Shown here: positions 15,201-23,451 of the stretch, in pieces | Layout of the letters: every line of letters starts with the position of its first letter | Position numbering within the stretch: the stretch's first letter is position 1 | Assembly: GCA_023402355.1 (NCBI GenBank) | Contig: JAEXCG010000063.1 | Span: forward strand, 1 to 26,104 | Source: Bacillota bacterium | Lineage (GTDB): Bacteria; Bacillota; Clostridia; Christensenellales; Aristaeellaceae | Direction: 5' to 3' | DNA: 26,104 bases | Notes under the pieces: generated by a model | What the model was told of the DNA's origin: nothing | Databases searched by the model: none | What the model saw: the letters and a program-made list of their open reading frames with translations, nothing else | Program-made: the position numbers and the translations under genes

Positions 15201-16154
15201 ATGAAAGACGAAAAGACGCTTTACATTGTCGTTCCCTGCTATAAGGAAGAGGCGGTGCTGCCGGAAACGTCCAAGCGGCTGCGCGAAAAGATGCACGCGC
15301 TGCTGGCGGCGGGCAAGGTGTCGGAGAAGAGCCGGATCATGTTCGTCAACGACGGCTCGAAGGACAAGACCTGGGAGATAATCGAAAAGCTTCACGAAGA
15401 GGACAAGCTCTTCTCCGGCGTCAACCTCTCGCGCAATCGCGGCCATCAAAACGCGCTGCTGGCGGGGCTGATGACGGCGGTGAACTATGCCGACATGATC
15501 ATTTCCATGGACGCGGACCTGCAGGACGACGTGAACGCGGTGGACGCGATGGTGGACGCTTACCATAACGGCTATGACGTCGTGTACGGCGTGCGCAGCG
15601 CGCGAAAGTCGGACACGTTCTTCAAGCGCTTCACTGCGGAGGGCTTTTACAAGGTCATGCAGCATTTGGGCGTGGACATCGTGTTCAACCACGCGGACTA
15701 CCGCCTGATGTCCCGGCGCGCGGTGGAGGGGCTTTCGCAGTTCAAGGAGGTCAACCTGTTCCTGCGCGGCATCGTGCCCCAGATCGGCTACCCGTGGACG
15801 ACGGTGGAATACGAGCGCGCGGAGCGCTTCGCGGGCGAAAGCAAGTATCCGCTCAAGAAGATGCTGTCCTTTGCCTTCGACGGCATCACGTCGTTCAGCG
15901 TGAAGCCCATCCGCATGATTCTGACGGTCGGCTTCGTCATCTTCATCGCGAGCATCATCGCGCTGATCTGGGCGCTGGTTTCCAAGCTGATGGGGTCGGC
16001 GCAGGCGGGCTGGACTTCTTTGATGGCCTCGATCTGGATGATCGGCGGCATTCAGCTTCTGAGTTTGGGAATCATCGGCGAGTACGTCGGCAAGGTGTAC
16101 AACGAGACAAAGGCGCGCCCGCGCTTCATCATCGAGCGCGTGCTCAACGACTGA
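15201..16154 (+). CDS. Membrane GT2 glycosyltransferase (GtrB/DPM1-like)
   Basis: Family 2 glycosyltransferase expected to load a sugar onto polyprenyl phosphate at the inner membrane face. In the 317 residues are the opening VVPCYKEE (10-17), NDGS (50-53), the metal-binding MDADLQDD (103-110), and two C-terminal helices (about 236-262 and 272-294), followed by EYVGKVYNETKARPRF, which is typical of GtrB/YkcC/ArnC relatives. A GAAAGGAATG ribosome site precedes ATG 15201. It probably shares the transcript of the upstream transferase (105-base gap with a 14-base palindrome). Donor sugar cannot be told from sequence. Confidence 0.93.
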   Translation: MKDEKTLYIVVPCYKEEAVLPETSKRLREKMHALLAAGKVSEKSRIMFVNDGSKDKTWEIIEKLHEEDKLFSGVNLSRNRGHQNALLAGLMTAVNYADMIISMDADLQDDVNAVDAMVDAYHNGYDVVYGVRSARKSDTFFKRFTAEGFYKVMQHLGVDIVFNHADYRLMSRRAVEGLSQFKEVNLFLRGIVPQIGYPWTTVEYERAERFAGESKYPLKKMLSFAFDGITSFSVKPIRMILTVGFVIFIASIIALIWALVSKLMGSAQAGWTSLMASIWMIGGIQLLSLGIIGEYVGKVYNETKARPRFIIERVLND

Positions 16155-16159
16155 CGGGA

Positions 16160-16495
16160 TCAGGCGCGCTTTTCAAAGACGAGCGCGGCTTTTCCGTCGA
16201 CAGCGGTGCGGCCGGTGAGGGTGAAGCCCGCGCGGTCGTGCAGCCGGATCGACGCGGCATTTTCGGGCGCGACAAAGTTTCGGCACAGCGCAAAGCCGGT
16301 TTCAAAGTAGAGCGAAGTGATTTGGCGCAGCGCCGCGAGCGCGAGCCCCTGCTTTCGCTTGGCAGGGACGATCAGGATGCCGATGGAAAACACGTCCCCC
16401 GTGCGATAAACCGTAACGCCGCCTGCATAGGCGGCGTTTTCATATAAGGCGAAGCGATCCGGAGCGATTGGCCTGATGTCGAGCAAGAAGATCAC
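16160..16495 (-). CDS. GNAT-family N-acetyltransferase, short
   Basis: The only minus-strand gene supported here, ending five bases from the GT2 gene. The 111-residue product has the acetyl-CoA loop motif RKQGLA (R/QxxGxA) about residues 47-52 after a beta strand, and the C-terminal PENAASIRLHDRAGF that typifies GNAT motif B. It is shorter than the usual 140-160 residues, lacking part of the N-terminal region; the GTG start at 16495 has only a close AGGAAAG, so the real start is uncertain. Substrate unknown. Confidence 0.75.
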   Translation of the reverse strand: MIFLLDIRPIAPDRFALYENAAYAGGVTVYRTGDVFSIGILIVPAKRKQGLALAALRQITSLYFETGFALCRNFVAPENAASIRLHDRAGFTLTGRTAVDGKAALVFEKRA

Positions 16496-16578
16496 GCTTT
16501 CCTGGCTTTTATGAAGGTAGTATAGCGCCGTCGCCTGCGAAACACAATCGCTTTTTTAGCGGAAACCCCGGCAAAAGC

Positions 16579-16607
16579 TTGCGGCTGGCGGACAAATACG
16601 CTACAAT
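16579..16607 (+). promoter_or_regulatory. Sigma-A promoter for membrane protein gene
   Basis: TTGCGG (16579-16584), a 17-base spacer and TACAAT (16602-16607). The expected start of transcription is only a few bases before the AGGAGGT ribosome site, giving a very short leader. Confidence 0.7.
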
Positions 16608-16629
16608 GATACGCTAGGAGGTCGATTCG

Positions 16630-17631
16630 ATGAAAAGAACGTTTCGGCAGGCGGCGGGCGACGCGCGGGCGTGCCTGAAGGAGGCGCTTGCGCTGCTGCG
16701 GGAAAACGCGGCGAGCGCCTTTGCGCTTTGCGCGCTGCTGTATTTGCTGCCCGCGCTGCTCGCGTCCATATCCGCGTGGCAGGTGACCGCGCCGCTCTTC
16801 GCGGCGTGGGAGGACTTCCTGCACGGAATGACGGCGGGCTCCGTCGGCGCGGAGGAGCTCACGGAGCTGCTGCTCCGCACGATGGAGGGCTCGTCGGAGA
16901 CGATGCTGCGGACAGGGCTTCTTTCCCTGCTCTCTTCCTTCTTCCTCGTGCCGCTTCTGCAGGCGTCCCTTGCGCGCATGAACCTGGCGCAGCTCAACGC
17001 GCGCACGCGCCTGTCCGCGAACGATGCGGCGGCGGAGACGCTGCGCAGTTGGAAGAGCCTGCTGTTCCTGGCGTTCATCAGCATGATCGTCACGCGGGTG
17101 CTTTCCTTTCTGCCGTACTTCGCGGCGATGGTGCTATCCTTTGTAAGCGGTCTGCTTGCGATGATTCCGGGGATTGGCGGCGCCGCGGCGCTGATCGGCG
17201 TGCTGCTGATGATGCTATTGCAGACGGCGTTCGACTTCTTCATGACGCTGCTGCTCTCCTTCATCTGGCTTACGGCCATGGGGGAAGGGGCGCGGGGGAT
17301 GGCGGCCGTGACGCGCTCCGCGCAGGTTTGCCTTCGCCGCATCGGCGTCGTGGCGCTTTCAAACCTCGCGGTGGCGGCGGCCGGCTTTGTGCTGTCGGCG
17401 CTCATTACGATACTCTGGACCGTCGCGTTCTTCCGGGGCGGCGCGCCGATCCGCTTGCTGCAGCTTGCGGAGCCGATCGTGCGGGCGGTCTTCCTGCCGG
17501 TGACCTGCGCGCTCAGCGCGGTGCTGTACGTGCGCGCGGGCGGCCAGGGGCGGGGCGCAAGCGACCCCTACGGCGCGCCCGATCACGTGCATTCGATCAA
17601 GTCCGCCAATCTTCGGGACGGACAGGAATAA
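16630..17631 (+). CDS. Polytopic membrane protein of unknown function
   Basis: A 333-residue Ala/Leu-rich integral membrane protein with about six helices (for example 33-56, 98-118, 135-160, 165-200, 240-265, 285-305) and charged amphipathic linkers. A perfect AGGAGGT ribosome site and clear promoter support it. The arrangement of long helices interrupted by basic amphipathic segments resembles the broad group of YesL/GlpQ-membrane-domain or DUF975-like proteins, but I see no decisive motif. Overlapping long frames in the same region are GC-driven shadows. It starts the run that continues with the ACT protein 39 bases downstream. Confidence 0.75.
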   Translation: MKRTFRQAAGDARACLKEALALLRENAASAFALCALLYLLPALLASISAWQVTAPLFAAWEDFLHGMTAGSVGAEELTELLLRTMEGSSETMLRTGLLSLLSSFFLVPLLQASLARMNLAQLNARTRLSANDAAAETLRSWKSLLFLAFISMIVTRVLSFLPYFAAMVLSFVSGLLAMIPGIGGAAALIGVLLMMLLQTAFDFFMTLLLSFIWLTAMGEGARGMAAVTRSAQVCLRRIGVVALSNLAVAAAGFVLSALITILWTVAFFRGGAPIRLLQLAEPIVRAVFLPVTCALSAVLYVRAGGQGRGASDPYGAPDHVHSIKSANLRDGQE

Positions 17632-17670
17632 GAAGACAGTCTGAAGGCAGAAAATAAGGAGGGAAATCCC

Positions 17671-17946
17671 ATGGACAAGAAAAATACCGCCGTCGTGACG
17701 GTGCTCGGCCGCGACCGCACCGGCATCATCGCAGCCGTGAGCGCCGTGCTCACGGACAGAAACGCAAACATTCTGGACATCGCGCAGACCGTGCTTACCG
17801 ACATGTTCAACATGGTGATGATGGTGGACATTTCAAACGCGGACTTCGGGGTGCTGGCCGACGCGCTGAAGGAACTGGAGCAGCGAATCAACGTACAGAT
17901 CATGATTCAGCGCTACGAAATCTTCGACGCGATGCATCGGATTTAA
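17671..17946 (+). CDS. ACT domain protein (UPF0237 family)
   Basis: A 91-residue protein that is a single ACT domain, a small ligand-binding fold usually sensing amino acids. It shows GRDRTGIIAAVSAVL at 13-27 and NILDIAQTVL, hallmark of the UPF0237 group. AAGGAGG stands upstream of ATG 17671. Eleven bases separate it from the DUF711 gene, a conserved pairing in many bacteria and archaea, so the ACT domain probably regulates or partners that protein. Ligand unknown. Confidence 0.93.
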   Translation: MDKKNTAVVTVLGRDRTGIIAAVSAVLTDRNANILDIAQTVLTDMFNMVMMVDISNADFGVLADALKELEQRINVQIMIQRYEIFDAMHRI

Positions 17947-17957
17947 GGAGGAGCAGC

Positions 17958-19307
17958 ATGTTCAATACGTCTGACATCCTCCAAACGGTGCACATGATTG
18001 CGGAGGAAAAGCTGGACATCCGCACGATCACCATGGGCATTTCCCTGTTTGAGTGCGCGCACCCCGATCCCAAGGAGATAGGGCGGCGCATCTACGACCG
18101 CATTACGAAGAAGGCGGAGCACCTCGTTTCGGTGGGCGAGGCGCTGGAGCGGGAATACGGCATCCCGATCGTCAACAAGCGCATCTCCGTCACCCCCATC
18201 GCGCTGGTGGCGGCCGCGGCGGGCGACCCGCTGCCCGCCGCGCGCGCCATGGACGAGGCGGCGAAGGCGACGGGCGTCAACTTCATCGGCGGCTACAGCG
18301 CGCTGGTGCAAAAGGGCATGACCCCTTCGGACAGGGCGCTCATCCTCTCGCTGCCGGAGGCGCTGTCGACCACGGAGCGCGTATGCGCCAGCGTGAACGT
18401 GGCCTCCACGCGCGCGGGCATCGACATGGACGCCGTGCGCATGTGCGGCGAGGTCATCAAGCAAATCGCGGCCTGCACGAAGGACGGCATGGGCTGCATG
18501 AAGCTCGTCGTCTTTTCCAACGCGGTGGAGGACAATCCCTTCATGGCTGGCGCTTTCCACGGGCCGGGCGAGGGCGATTGCTGCATCAACGTGGGCATCT
18601 CGGGGCCGGGCGTCGTGAAGCGCGCGCTGGAGATCAGCGCCAAGGACAAGCCCTTCGACGTGGTGGCGGAGACGATCAAGCGCACGGCGTTTAAAATTAC
18701 GCGCGTGGGGCAGCTCATCGCGCGCGAAGCGTCCGCGCGGCTCGACGTGCCGTTCGGCATCGTCGATCTCTCGCTCGCGCCGACGCCCGCCATGGGCGAC
18801 AGCGTGGCGCATATCCTGGAGGAAATGGGGCTGGAGCGCTGCGGCTGCCACGGCACGACCGCGGCGCTGGCGCTGCTCAACGACGCGGTGAAGAAGGGCG
18901 GCGTCATGGCCTCCTCGCACGTGGGCGGCCTGTCCGGCGCGTTCATCCCGGTGAGCGAGGACATCGGCATGATCGAAGCGGCGGAGTGCGGCGCGCTCTC
19001 GCTGGAAAAGCTGGAGGCGATGACCTGCGTGTGCTCCGTCGGCCTGGACATGATCGCGGTGCCCGGCGACACGCCCGCGTCCACCCTTTCCGCGATCATC
19101 GCGGACGAGGCGGCGATCGGCATGGTCAACAGCAAGACGACGGCGGTTCGCGTGATCCCCGCGCCCGGCAAACAGGTCGGGGACGGCGTGGAGTTCGGCG
19201 GACTCTTTGGCCGCGCGCCCATCATGCCGGTCAGCCGCTATTCGGCGGAGACGTTCATCGCGCGCGGCGGGCGCATCCCCGCGCCGCTGCAGAGCCTGAA
19301 AAACTGA
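17958..19307 (+). CDS. DUF711 / UPF0210 (PFL-like) family protein
   Basis: A 449-residue soluble protein close to the family's usual ~452. Family-typical segments are NVASTRAGIDMDAVR (147-161), GPGEGD (202-207), GCHGTTAALALLND (296-309) and SKTTAVRVIPAPGK (392-405). The family has a glycyl-radical-enzyme-like barrel in reported structures, but I see no glycyl-radical loop and its reaction is not established. AAGGAGGAG precedes ATG 17958. It is coupled to the ACT gene upstream. A very long antisense frame across this gene is a composition artefact. Confidence 0.93.
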   Translation: MFNTSDILQTVHMIAEEKLDIRTITMGISLFECAHPDPKEIGRRIYDRITKKAEHLVSVGEALEREYGIPIVNKRISVTPIALVAAAAGDPLPAARAMDEAAKATGVNFIGGYSALVQKGMTPSDRALILSLPEALSTTERVCASVNVASTRAGIDMDAVRMCGEVIKQIAACTKDGMGCMKLVVFSNAVEDNPFMAGAFHGPGEGDCCINVGISGPGVVKRALEISAKDKPFDVVAETIKRTAFKITRVGQLIAREASARLDVPFGIVDLSLAPTPAMGDSVAHILEEMGLERCGCHGTTAALALLNDAVKKGGVMASSHVGGLSGAFIPVSEDIGMIEAAECGALSLEKLEAMTCVCSVGLDMIAVPGDTPASTLSAIIADEAAIGMVNSKTTAVRVIPAPGKQVGDGVEFGGLFGRAPIMPVSRYSAETFIARGGRIPAPLQSLKN

Positions 19308-19364
19308 GGAAGGCAACGGCTTTCCCCGTGCAATATTCGACAGACGGAAAGGACGGAACGCTTC

Positions 19365-21173
19365 ATGGGACAGGTGAAGACGTGCACGCGCGCCGAAATG
19401 GAAGAGCGCTTTAAGTGGAACCTGAAGGACATCTACGAGACGAACGACGCGTGGGAAAAGGACTTTGAAAAGGCGAAGGCGCAGGGCGGGGATTTTGCGG
19501 GCTTCGCGGGACGCCTTGGCGAGGGCAAGGCGGTCGTGCTGGAGGCTTTGAACGCCTACTTCGACGCGGCCAAGCGCATGACGCGCCTGTTCTGCTACGC
19601 CTCCATGAGCCGCAACGGCGACAACGGCGACCCGGTCTATCAGGCGCTGCAGGACCGCGCGATGACGCTGTGGACGAAGAATGCGACGGCGAGTGCGTTC
19701 CTGAGCCCTGAGCTGCTCGCGCTGCCGGAGGAGACGCTGGTGGCATACGCCGCCGACCCCGCGTTTGCCGATTACGACGTGTTTTTGAAGGATTTGCTGC
19801 GCCAGAAGGCCCATACGCTCTCCAGCGAGATGGAGCAGCTCGTCGCGGCGACGCAGGACATGGCGCAGGGCGTGGAAAACACGGTCGAAATGCTCACCGA
19901 TGTGGACATGCGCTTTGGCACGATCCGGGACGAGCAGGGCGAAGAGGTCGAGCTGACGGACGCGAACTACCGCGCCTACATCGAGAGCCGCGACCGCGCC
20001 GTGCGCAAGGCGGCCTTTGAGCGCATGATGAACACGTATGGCGGCTTTGGCAACACGTTTGCCGCGGCCTATGCGGGCAACGTAAAGAAGGATTTGTTCT
20101 ACGCCACGGTGCGGCATTTTCCGTCCGCGCGCGCGGCGGCGCTGTTCCCAGACGAGGTGCCGGAGAGCGTGTACGACAGCCTGATCGACGCGATGCACGC
20201 GCATCTGCCGGGGCTCGCGCGCTACGTTGCGCTGCGCGGCGAGGTGCTTGATCTGAAGGAAGTGCACATGTACGACCTGTACACGCCGATGGTGAAGGAT
20301 TTCGAGCTGGAGGTCCCCTACGACAAGGGCTTTGAGATCATCAAAAAGGCGCTTGCCGTGCTGGGCGACGACTACGTGCAGGTGCTCTGCCGCGCCAAGG
20401 ACGAGCGGTGGATCGACGTGTACGAAAACCGCGGCAAGACGAGCGGCGCATACTCCAACGGCGGCGCGTACGACGTGCATCCGTACATCCTGACCAACTA
20501 TGTCGACACGCTGGACAGCATGCTGACCCTCGCGCACGAGCTGGGGCACACGATGCACTCGTACTACTCGAACAAGACGCAGCCCTTCGCGAAGAGCGAC
20601 TACGCCATCTTCGTGGCGGAGGTGGCTTCCACGGTCAACGAAGTGCTGACGATCGAATACCTGCGCGAGACGTACAAGGACGATCAGCGTGCGCAGGCGG
20701 CGCTTTGCAACCACCTGCTCGAAAATTTCCGCACGACGGTCTTCCGCCAGACCATGTTCGCGGAGTTCGAGCACAAGGCGCACCGAATGGCGGAAAAGGG
20801 CGAAGCGCTCACGCGCGAGTCGCTGTGCGCGATGTATAAGAGCTTAAACGACCTCTACTACGGCCAGCAGGCTTTCGTGGATGAGGAGATCGCGAACGAA
20901 TGGATGCGCATTCCGCATTTCTACAACGCGTTCTACGTCTACAAGTACGCGACCAGCTTCTGCGCGGCCGTGGCGATCGCGCGCCGCATTCGCGAGGAGG
21001 GGGAGAGCGCCGTGAAGGCCTACCGTCATTTCCTGACGACGGGCGGCAGCATGCCCCCGATCGAGGAACTGAAGCTGGTGGGCATCGACATGTCCACCCC
21101 GGCCCCGGTCGAATCCGCGCTGTGTTACTTTGAAGAGCTGATCGACCGACTTTCCTCGCTGCAAAAGGCGTAA
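19365..21173 (+). CDS. pepF: Oligoendopeptidase F (M3 metallopeptidase)
   Basis: Zinc peptidase that cuts short peptides in the cytoplasm. The 602-residue length is typical of PepF. The zinc motif HELGH lies at 391-395 (LAHELGHTMHSYYS), and Glu419 in FVAEVASTVNEVL is the likely third ligand. SGAYSNGGAYDVHPYI precedes it, and the N-terminal domain has the usual RFKWNLKDIYE opening. GAAAGGACGG upstream supports ATG 19365. It lies 57 bases after DUF711 with no terminator visible, so it may be co-transcribed. Confidence 0.96.
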   Translation: MGQVKTCTRAEMEERFKWNLKDIYETNDAWEKDFEKAKAQGGDFAGFAGRLGEGKAVVLEALNAYFDAAKRMTRLFCYASMSRNGDNGDPVYQALQDRAMTLWTKNATASAFLSPELLALPEETLVAYAADPAFADYDVFLKDLLRQKAHTLSSEMEQLVAATQDMAQGVENTVEMLTDVDMRFGTIRDEQGEEVELTDANYRAYIESRDRAVRKAAFERMMNTYGGFGNTFAAAYAGNVKKDLFYATVRHFPSARAAALFPDEVPESVYDSLIDAMHAHLPGLARYVALRGEVLDLKEVHMYDLYTPMVKDFELEVPYDKGFEIIKKALAVLGDDYVQVLCRAKDERWIDVYENRGKTSGAYSNGGAYDVHPYILTNYVDTLDSMLTLAHELGHTMHSYYSNKTQPFAKSDYAIFVAEVASTVNEVLTIEYLRETYKDDQRAQAALCNHLLENFRTTVFRQTMFAEFEHKAHRMAEKGEALTRESLCAMYKSLNDLYYGQQAFVDEEIANEWMRIPHFYNAFYVYKYATSFCAAVAIARRIREEGESAVKAYRHFLTTGGSMPPIEELKLVGIDMSTPAPVESALCYFEELIDRLSSLQKA

Positions 21174-21206
21174 AGTTGCGGCCTCTTTCACAAAGGAGTG
21201 AAGACG

Positions 21207-21545
21207 ATGCAGGGATACGACGAAAAAGCGGCCGAGAAGTACATCCTCAGCGCGATCGACCGCTTCGACCACAAGGAATTTATGGACGTTCTGGACGTGC
21301 TCGTTCGGGAAGCGATCGCGCTCGACCTGCGGTTCATGCGGGAATCCGGCGCGGTGGCGGAGGACGGCATGAGCGGCGAAGCCTTTTACGACGACGACGA
21401 AGCCTTTGAGTACATCCTCGAGGGACTTGCGCGGCTGCACGGCTACGACGAGGAGATGGCGGTGCGCCTGGGCGCCTTTGTGGACGACTACATGGACGCG
21501 CAGCAGGGCTACATGGAATCCGCGGGCCTTCTGGAGTGGGAATGA
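21207..21545 (+). CDS. Small acidic hypothetical protein
   Basis: A 112-residue, strongly acidic, probably all-helical protein (MQGYDEKAAEKYIL onward) with clusters such as YDDDEAFEY. No membrane segment. ATG 21207 is chosen because AAAGGAG occupies 21192-21198, which excludes the in-frame GTG 21198 as start. The stop overlaps the next gene start (ATGA), implying co-translation. I do not recognise a family. Confidence 0.75.
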   Translation: MQGYDEKAAEKYILSAIDRFDHKEFMDVLDVLVREAIALDLRFMRESGAVAEDGMSGEAFYDDDEAFEYILEGLARLHGYDEEMAVRLGAFVDDYMDAQQGYMESAGLLEWE

Positions 21546-22036
21546 TGGTGCAGGAAAAAATTGCGCCCGCCAAGGTGACCGGCGTGCGCTTCGCCGGCAT
21601 CGTGGCCCTCGTCATCGCCGTGCTGACGGCGTCGCTTTCCGTGAGCCGCCTGCTGGCGCGGCTCACGGGCATCGGCGCGTTTGACGTCCTTTTTCTCGTT
21701 TGCGCGGTCTGCGTCGTCTTTGCGCTGATGCGCGGAACGGTCGTCGGATACGCCTATACGCTGCGGGACGACGGATCGCTCGTGCTGGAAAAGGATTACG
21801 GCGACAAGGTGAATTCCCTGATCGAGGTTCGACCGGAGGATATTTCGGGCATTCGTGCCTTTACAAAGGGCGAGCGCTTGAAGCGGACGTATCGGACGGT
21901 GACCCGCTTTTGTCCGGCAAGGCGCGCCTCGCACGTGCTCATCTACCGCCAGGCGGGCAGGGAGCACGCGGCGGTCTTCGCGCCCTCGGCCGTGTTCTGC
22001 GGTCAAATCGAGGAGGCCGTGCCGCATGCGAAGTGA
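21542..22036 (+). CDS. Two-helix membrane protein of unknown function
   Basis: A 164-residue protein with two N-terminal membrane helices (about 14-34 and 43-62) and a C-terminal soluble domain with beta-rich character (YTLRDDGSLVLEKDYGDKV), like small membrane-anchored PH-like domains, though this is only an impression. The ATG overlaps the preceding stop, and a second ATG follows at 21545. The gene overlaps the decarboxylase start by 11 bases, so it belongs to the same transcription unit. Confidence 0.75.
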   Translation: MMVQEKIAPAKVTGVRFAGIVALVIAVLTASLSVSRLLARLTGIGAFDVLFLVCAVCVVFALMRGTVVGYAYTLRDDGSLVLEKDYGDKVNSLIEVRPEDISGIRAFTKGERLKRTYRTVTRFCPARRASHVLIYRQAGREHAAVFAPSAVFCGQIEEAVPHAK

Positions 22037-23396
22037 GAAGCCGATGCTCGACATGCTGCACAGGGCATCCGGGCGCGTTCGGCTGCACATGCCCGGGCAC
22101 AAGGGACGCCTGCCCACGGAATGGATAAATAGCGCTTTAGACACGACGGAGATCGCCCCGACGGACGATCTCTTTTCGCCATACAGCGGCATCGCGCGCG
22201 CACAGGCCCTGTATGCCGCCTCGTGCGGGGCGGCGCATACGATCTTTCTGACGGGCGGCTCGACCAGCGGCATGCTCGCGATGCTGCTCTACGCGGCCGC
22301 GCCGGATGGAGAGGTGATTTTGCCGCGCAATGCGCACCATAGCGCGATTTCCGCGTGCGTATGGGGTGGGCTGCGGCCGGTCTTCGTTCAGCCGAGGCTG
22401 ACGCGGGACGGCGCGCCGTACTTTTTGCCGGAAGACGTCCTTGCGGCGATGCGCAGCCACCCGGCGGCGCGCGCGGTTTTGCTTACGCGGCCGGATTACT
22501 TCGGCATCTGCGCGGACGTCGGGCCCATCGCGCGGGCGTGCCGTGATATGGGGATGCTGCTGTGCGTGGACGAGGCGCACGGCGCGCACCTGCCTTGGCG
22601 AAAAGCGCCGCAGAGCGCGGGTGCGCTTGGCGCGGACCTGTGGGTGCAAAGCGCGCACAAGACGCTGCCCGCGCTGACTGGAGGCGCGGTGCTGCATGCC
22701 GCGCAGTCGGTGGATGCGGAGCGGTTGCTTCGTACCTTGCGCATGGTGCATTCTTCCAGCCCCTCCTTTCTCATCATGGAGACGCTCGACAGCGCACGGG
22801 CGATGATGGACGAGCAGGGGCGTGCGGAGCTGGAGGGACTCAAGGCGCGAATCGACGCATTTTGGGGGCTCGTGATTCCTGCGGGTTATCAAGACGCGCA
22901 GGAAGCCTGGCGCGCGGCGGGTATCGCCTGCGATCCGCTGCGGGTCGTCGTGGATTGCGCCGCGCAGGGACGCACGGGCTGGAACGTGCAGGAAGCTTTG
23001 GCGACGCAGGGGATCGACGCGGAGATGGCGGACGACCGGCGCGTCGTGTTCATTCCGTCGATTCTGGATGAACCGGACTGGCTGACGCGCGCCGCACAGG
23101 CGCTGTGCGCGCTGCCGCGGGGCGAGGCTGTGTTTGCCGACGCGCCCGCGCTGCAGGCGCTGCCCAAACGGGCGCTCTCCGTCCGGGAGGCCGCGCTTTC
23201 GCCGCAGGAGGCGGTTTCGCCGCATCAGGCGGTCGGACGCATCGCGGCCGTCAGCGCGGGGCTCTATCCGCCGGGCGTGCCGCTCGTGACCCCGGGAGAG
23301 GTCGTCGGCGAATCCGTAACGGAGGCGCTGCTGCGCGCCGCGCCGCGCTGGCGATTTGGCTTGGAGGACGGAAAGCTGCTGTGCGTACGCACATGA
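22026..23396 (+). CDS. Orn/Lys/Arg decarboxylase family protein
   Basis: PLP-dependent fold-type I enzyme of the Orn/Lys/Arg decarboxylase class (SpeA/YaaO-like), likely acting on a basic amino acid to give a polyamine precursor. The 456 residues contain HMPGHKG at 21-27, DDLFSPYSGIARAQ at 47-60, CVDEAHGAHLP (Asp182 for the PLP nitrogen) and SAHKT with Lys212 as PLP lysine. AGGAGG at 22011-22016 supports ATG 22026. Its placement before tmk matches the yaaO-tmk order of Bacillus. The C-terminal domain is short, as in YaaO. Substrate is not predictable. Confidence 0.9.
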   Translation: MRSEKPMLDMLHRASGRVRLHMPGHKGRLPTEWINSALDTTEIAPTDDLFSPYSGIARAQALYAASCGAAHTIFLTGGSTSGMLAMLLYAAAPDGEVILPRNAHHSAISACVWGGLRPVFVQPRLTRDGAPYFLPEDVLAAMRSHPAARAVLLTRPDYFGICADVGPIARACRDMGMLLCVDEAHGAHLPWRKAPQSAGALGADLWVQSAHKTLPALTGGAVLHAAQSVDAERLLRTLRMVHSSSPSFLIMETLDSARAMMDEQGRAELEGLKARIDAFWGLVIPAGYQDAQEAWRAAGIACDPLRVVVDCAAQGRTGWNVQEALATQGIDAEMADDRRVVFIPSILDEPDWLTRAAQALCALPRGEAVFADAPALQALPKRALSVREAALSPQEAVSPHQAVGRIAAVSAGLYPPGVPLVTPGEVVGESVTEALLRAAPRWRFGLEDGKLLCVRT

Positions 23397-23451
23397 ACGA
23401 TGTAAGGCCGCGGCGTGTCGGCCGCTTTGAACGAATGCTGAGGAGAAAAAT

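Noticed and set aside
16671..17657. Second plus-strand frame of 328 codons over the membrane protein
   Set aside because: Gly/Ala/Arg-rich shadow; the overlapping frame has the promoter, AGGAGGT site and real membrane helices.
17943..20783. Minus-strand open frame of 946 codons
   Set aside because: It lies opposite DUF711 and pepF, both clear families, and its Arg/His/Val-rich composition is typical of antisense frames in GC-rich genes.
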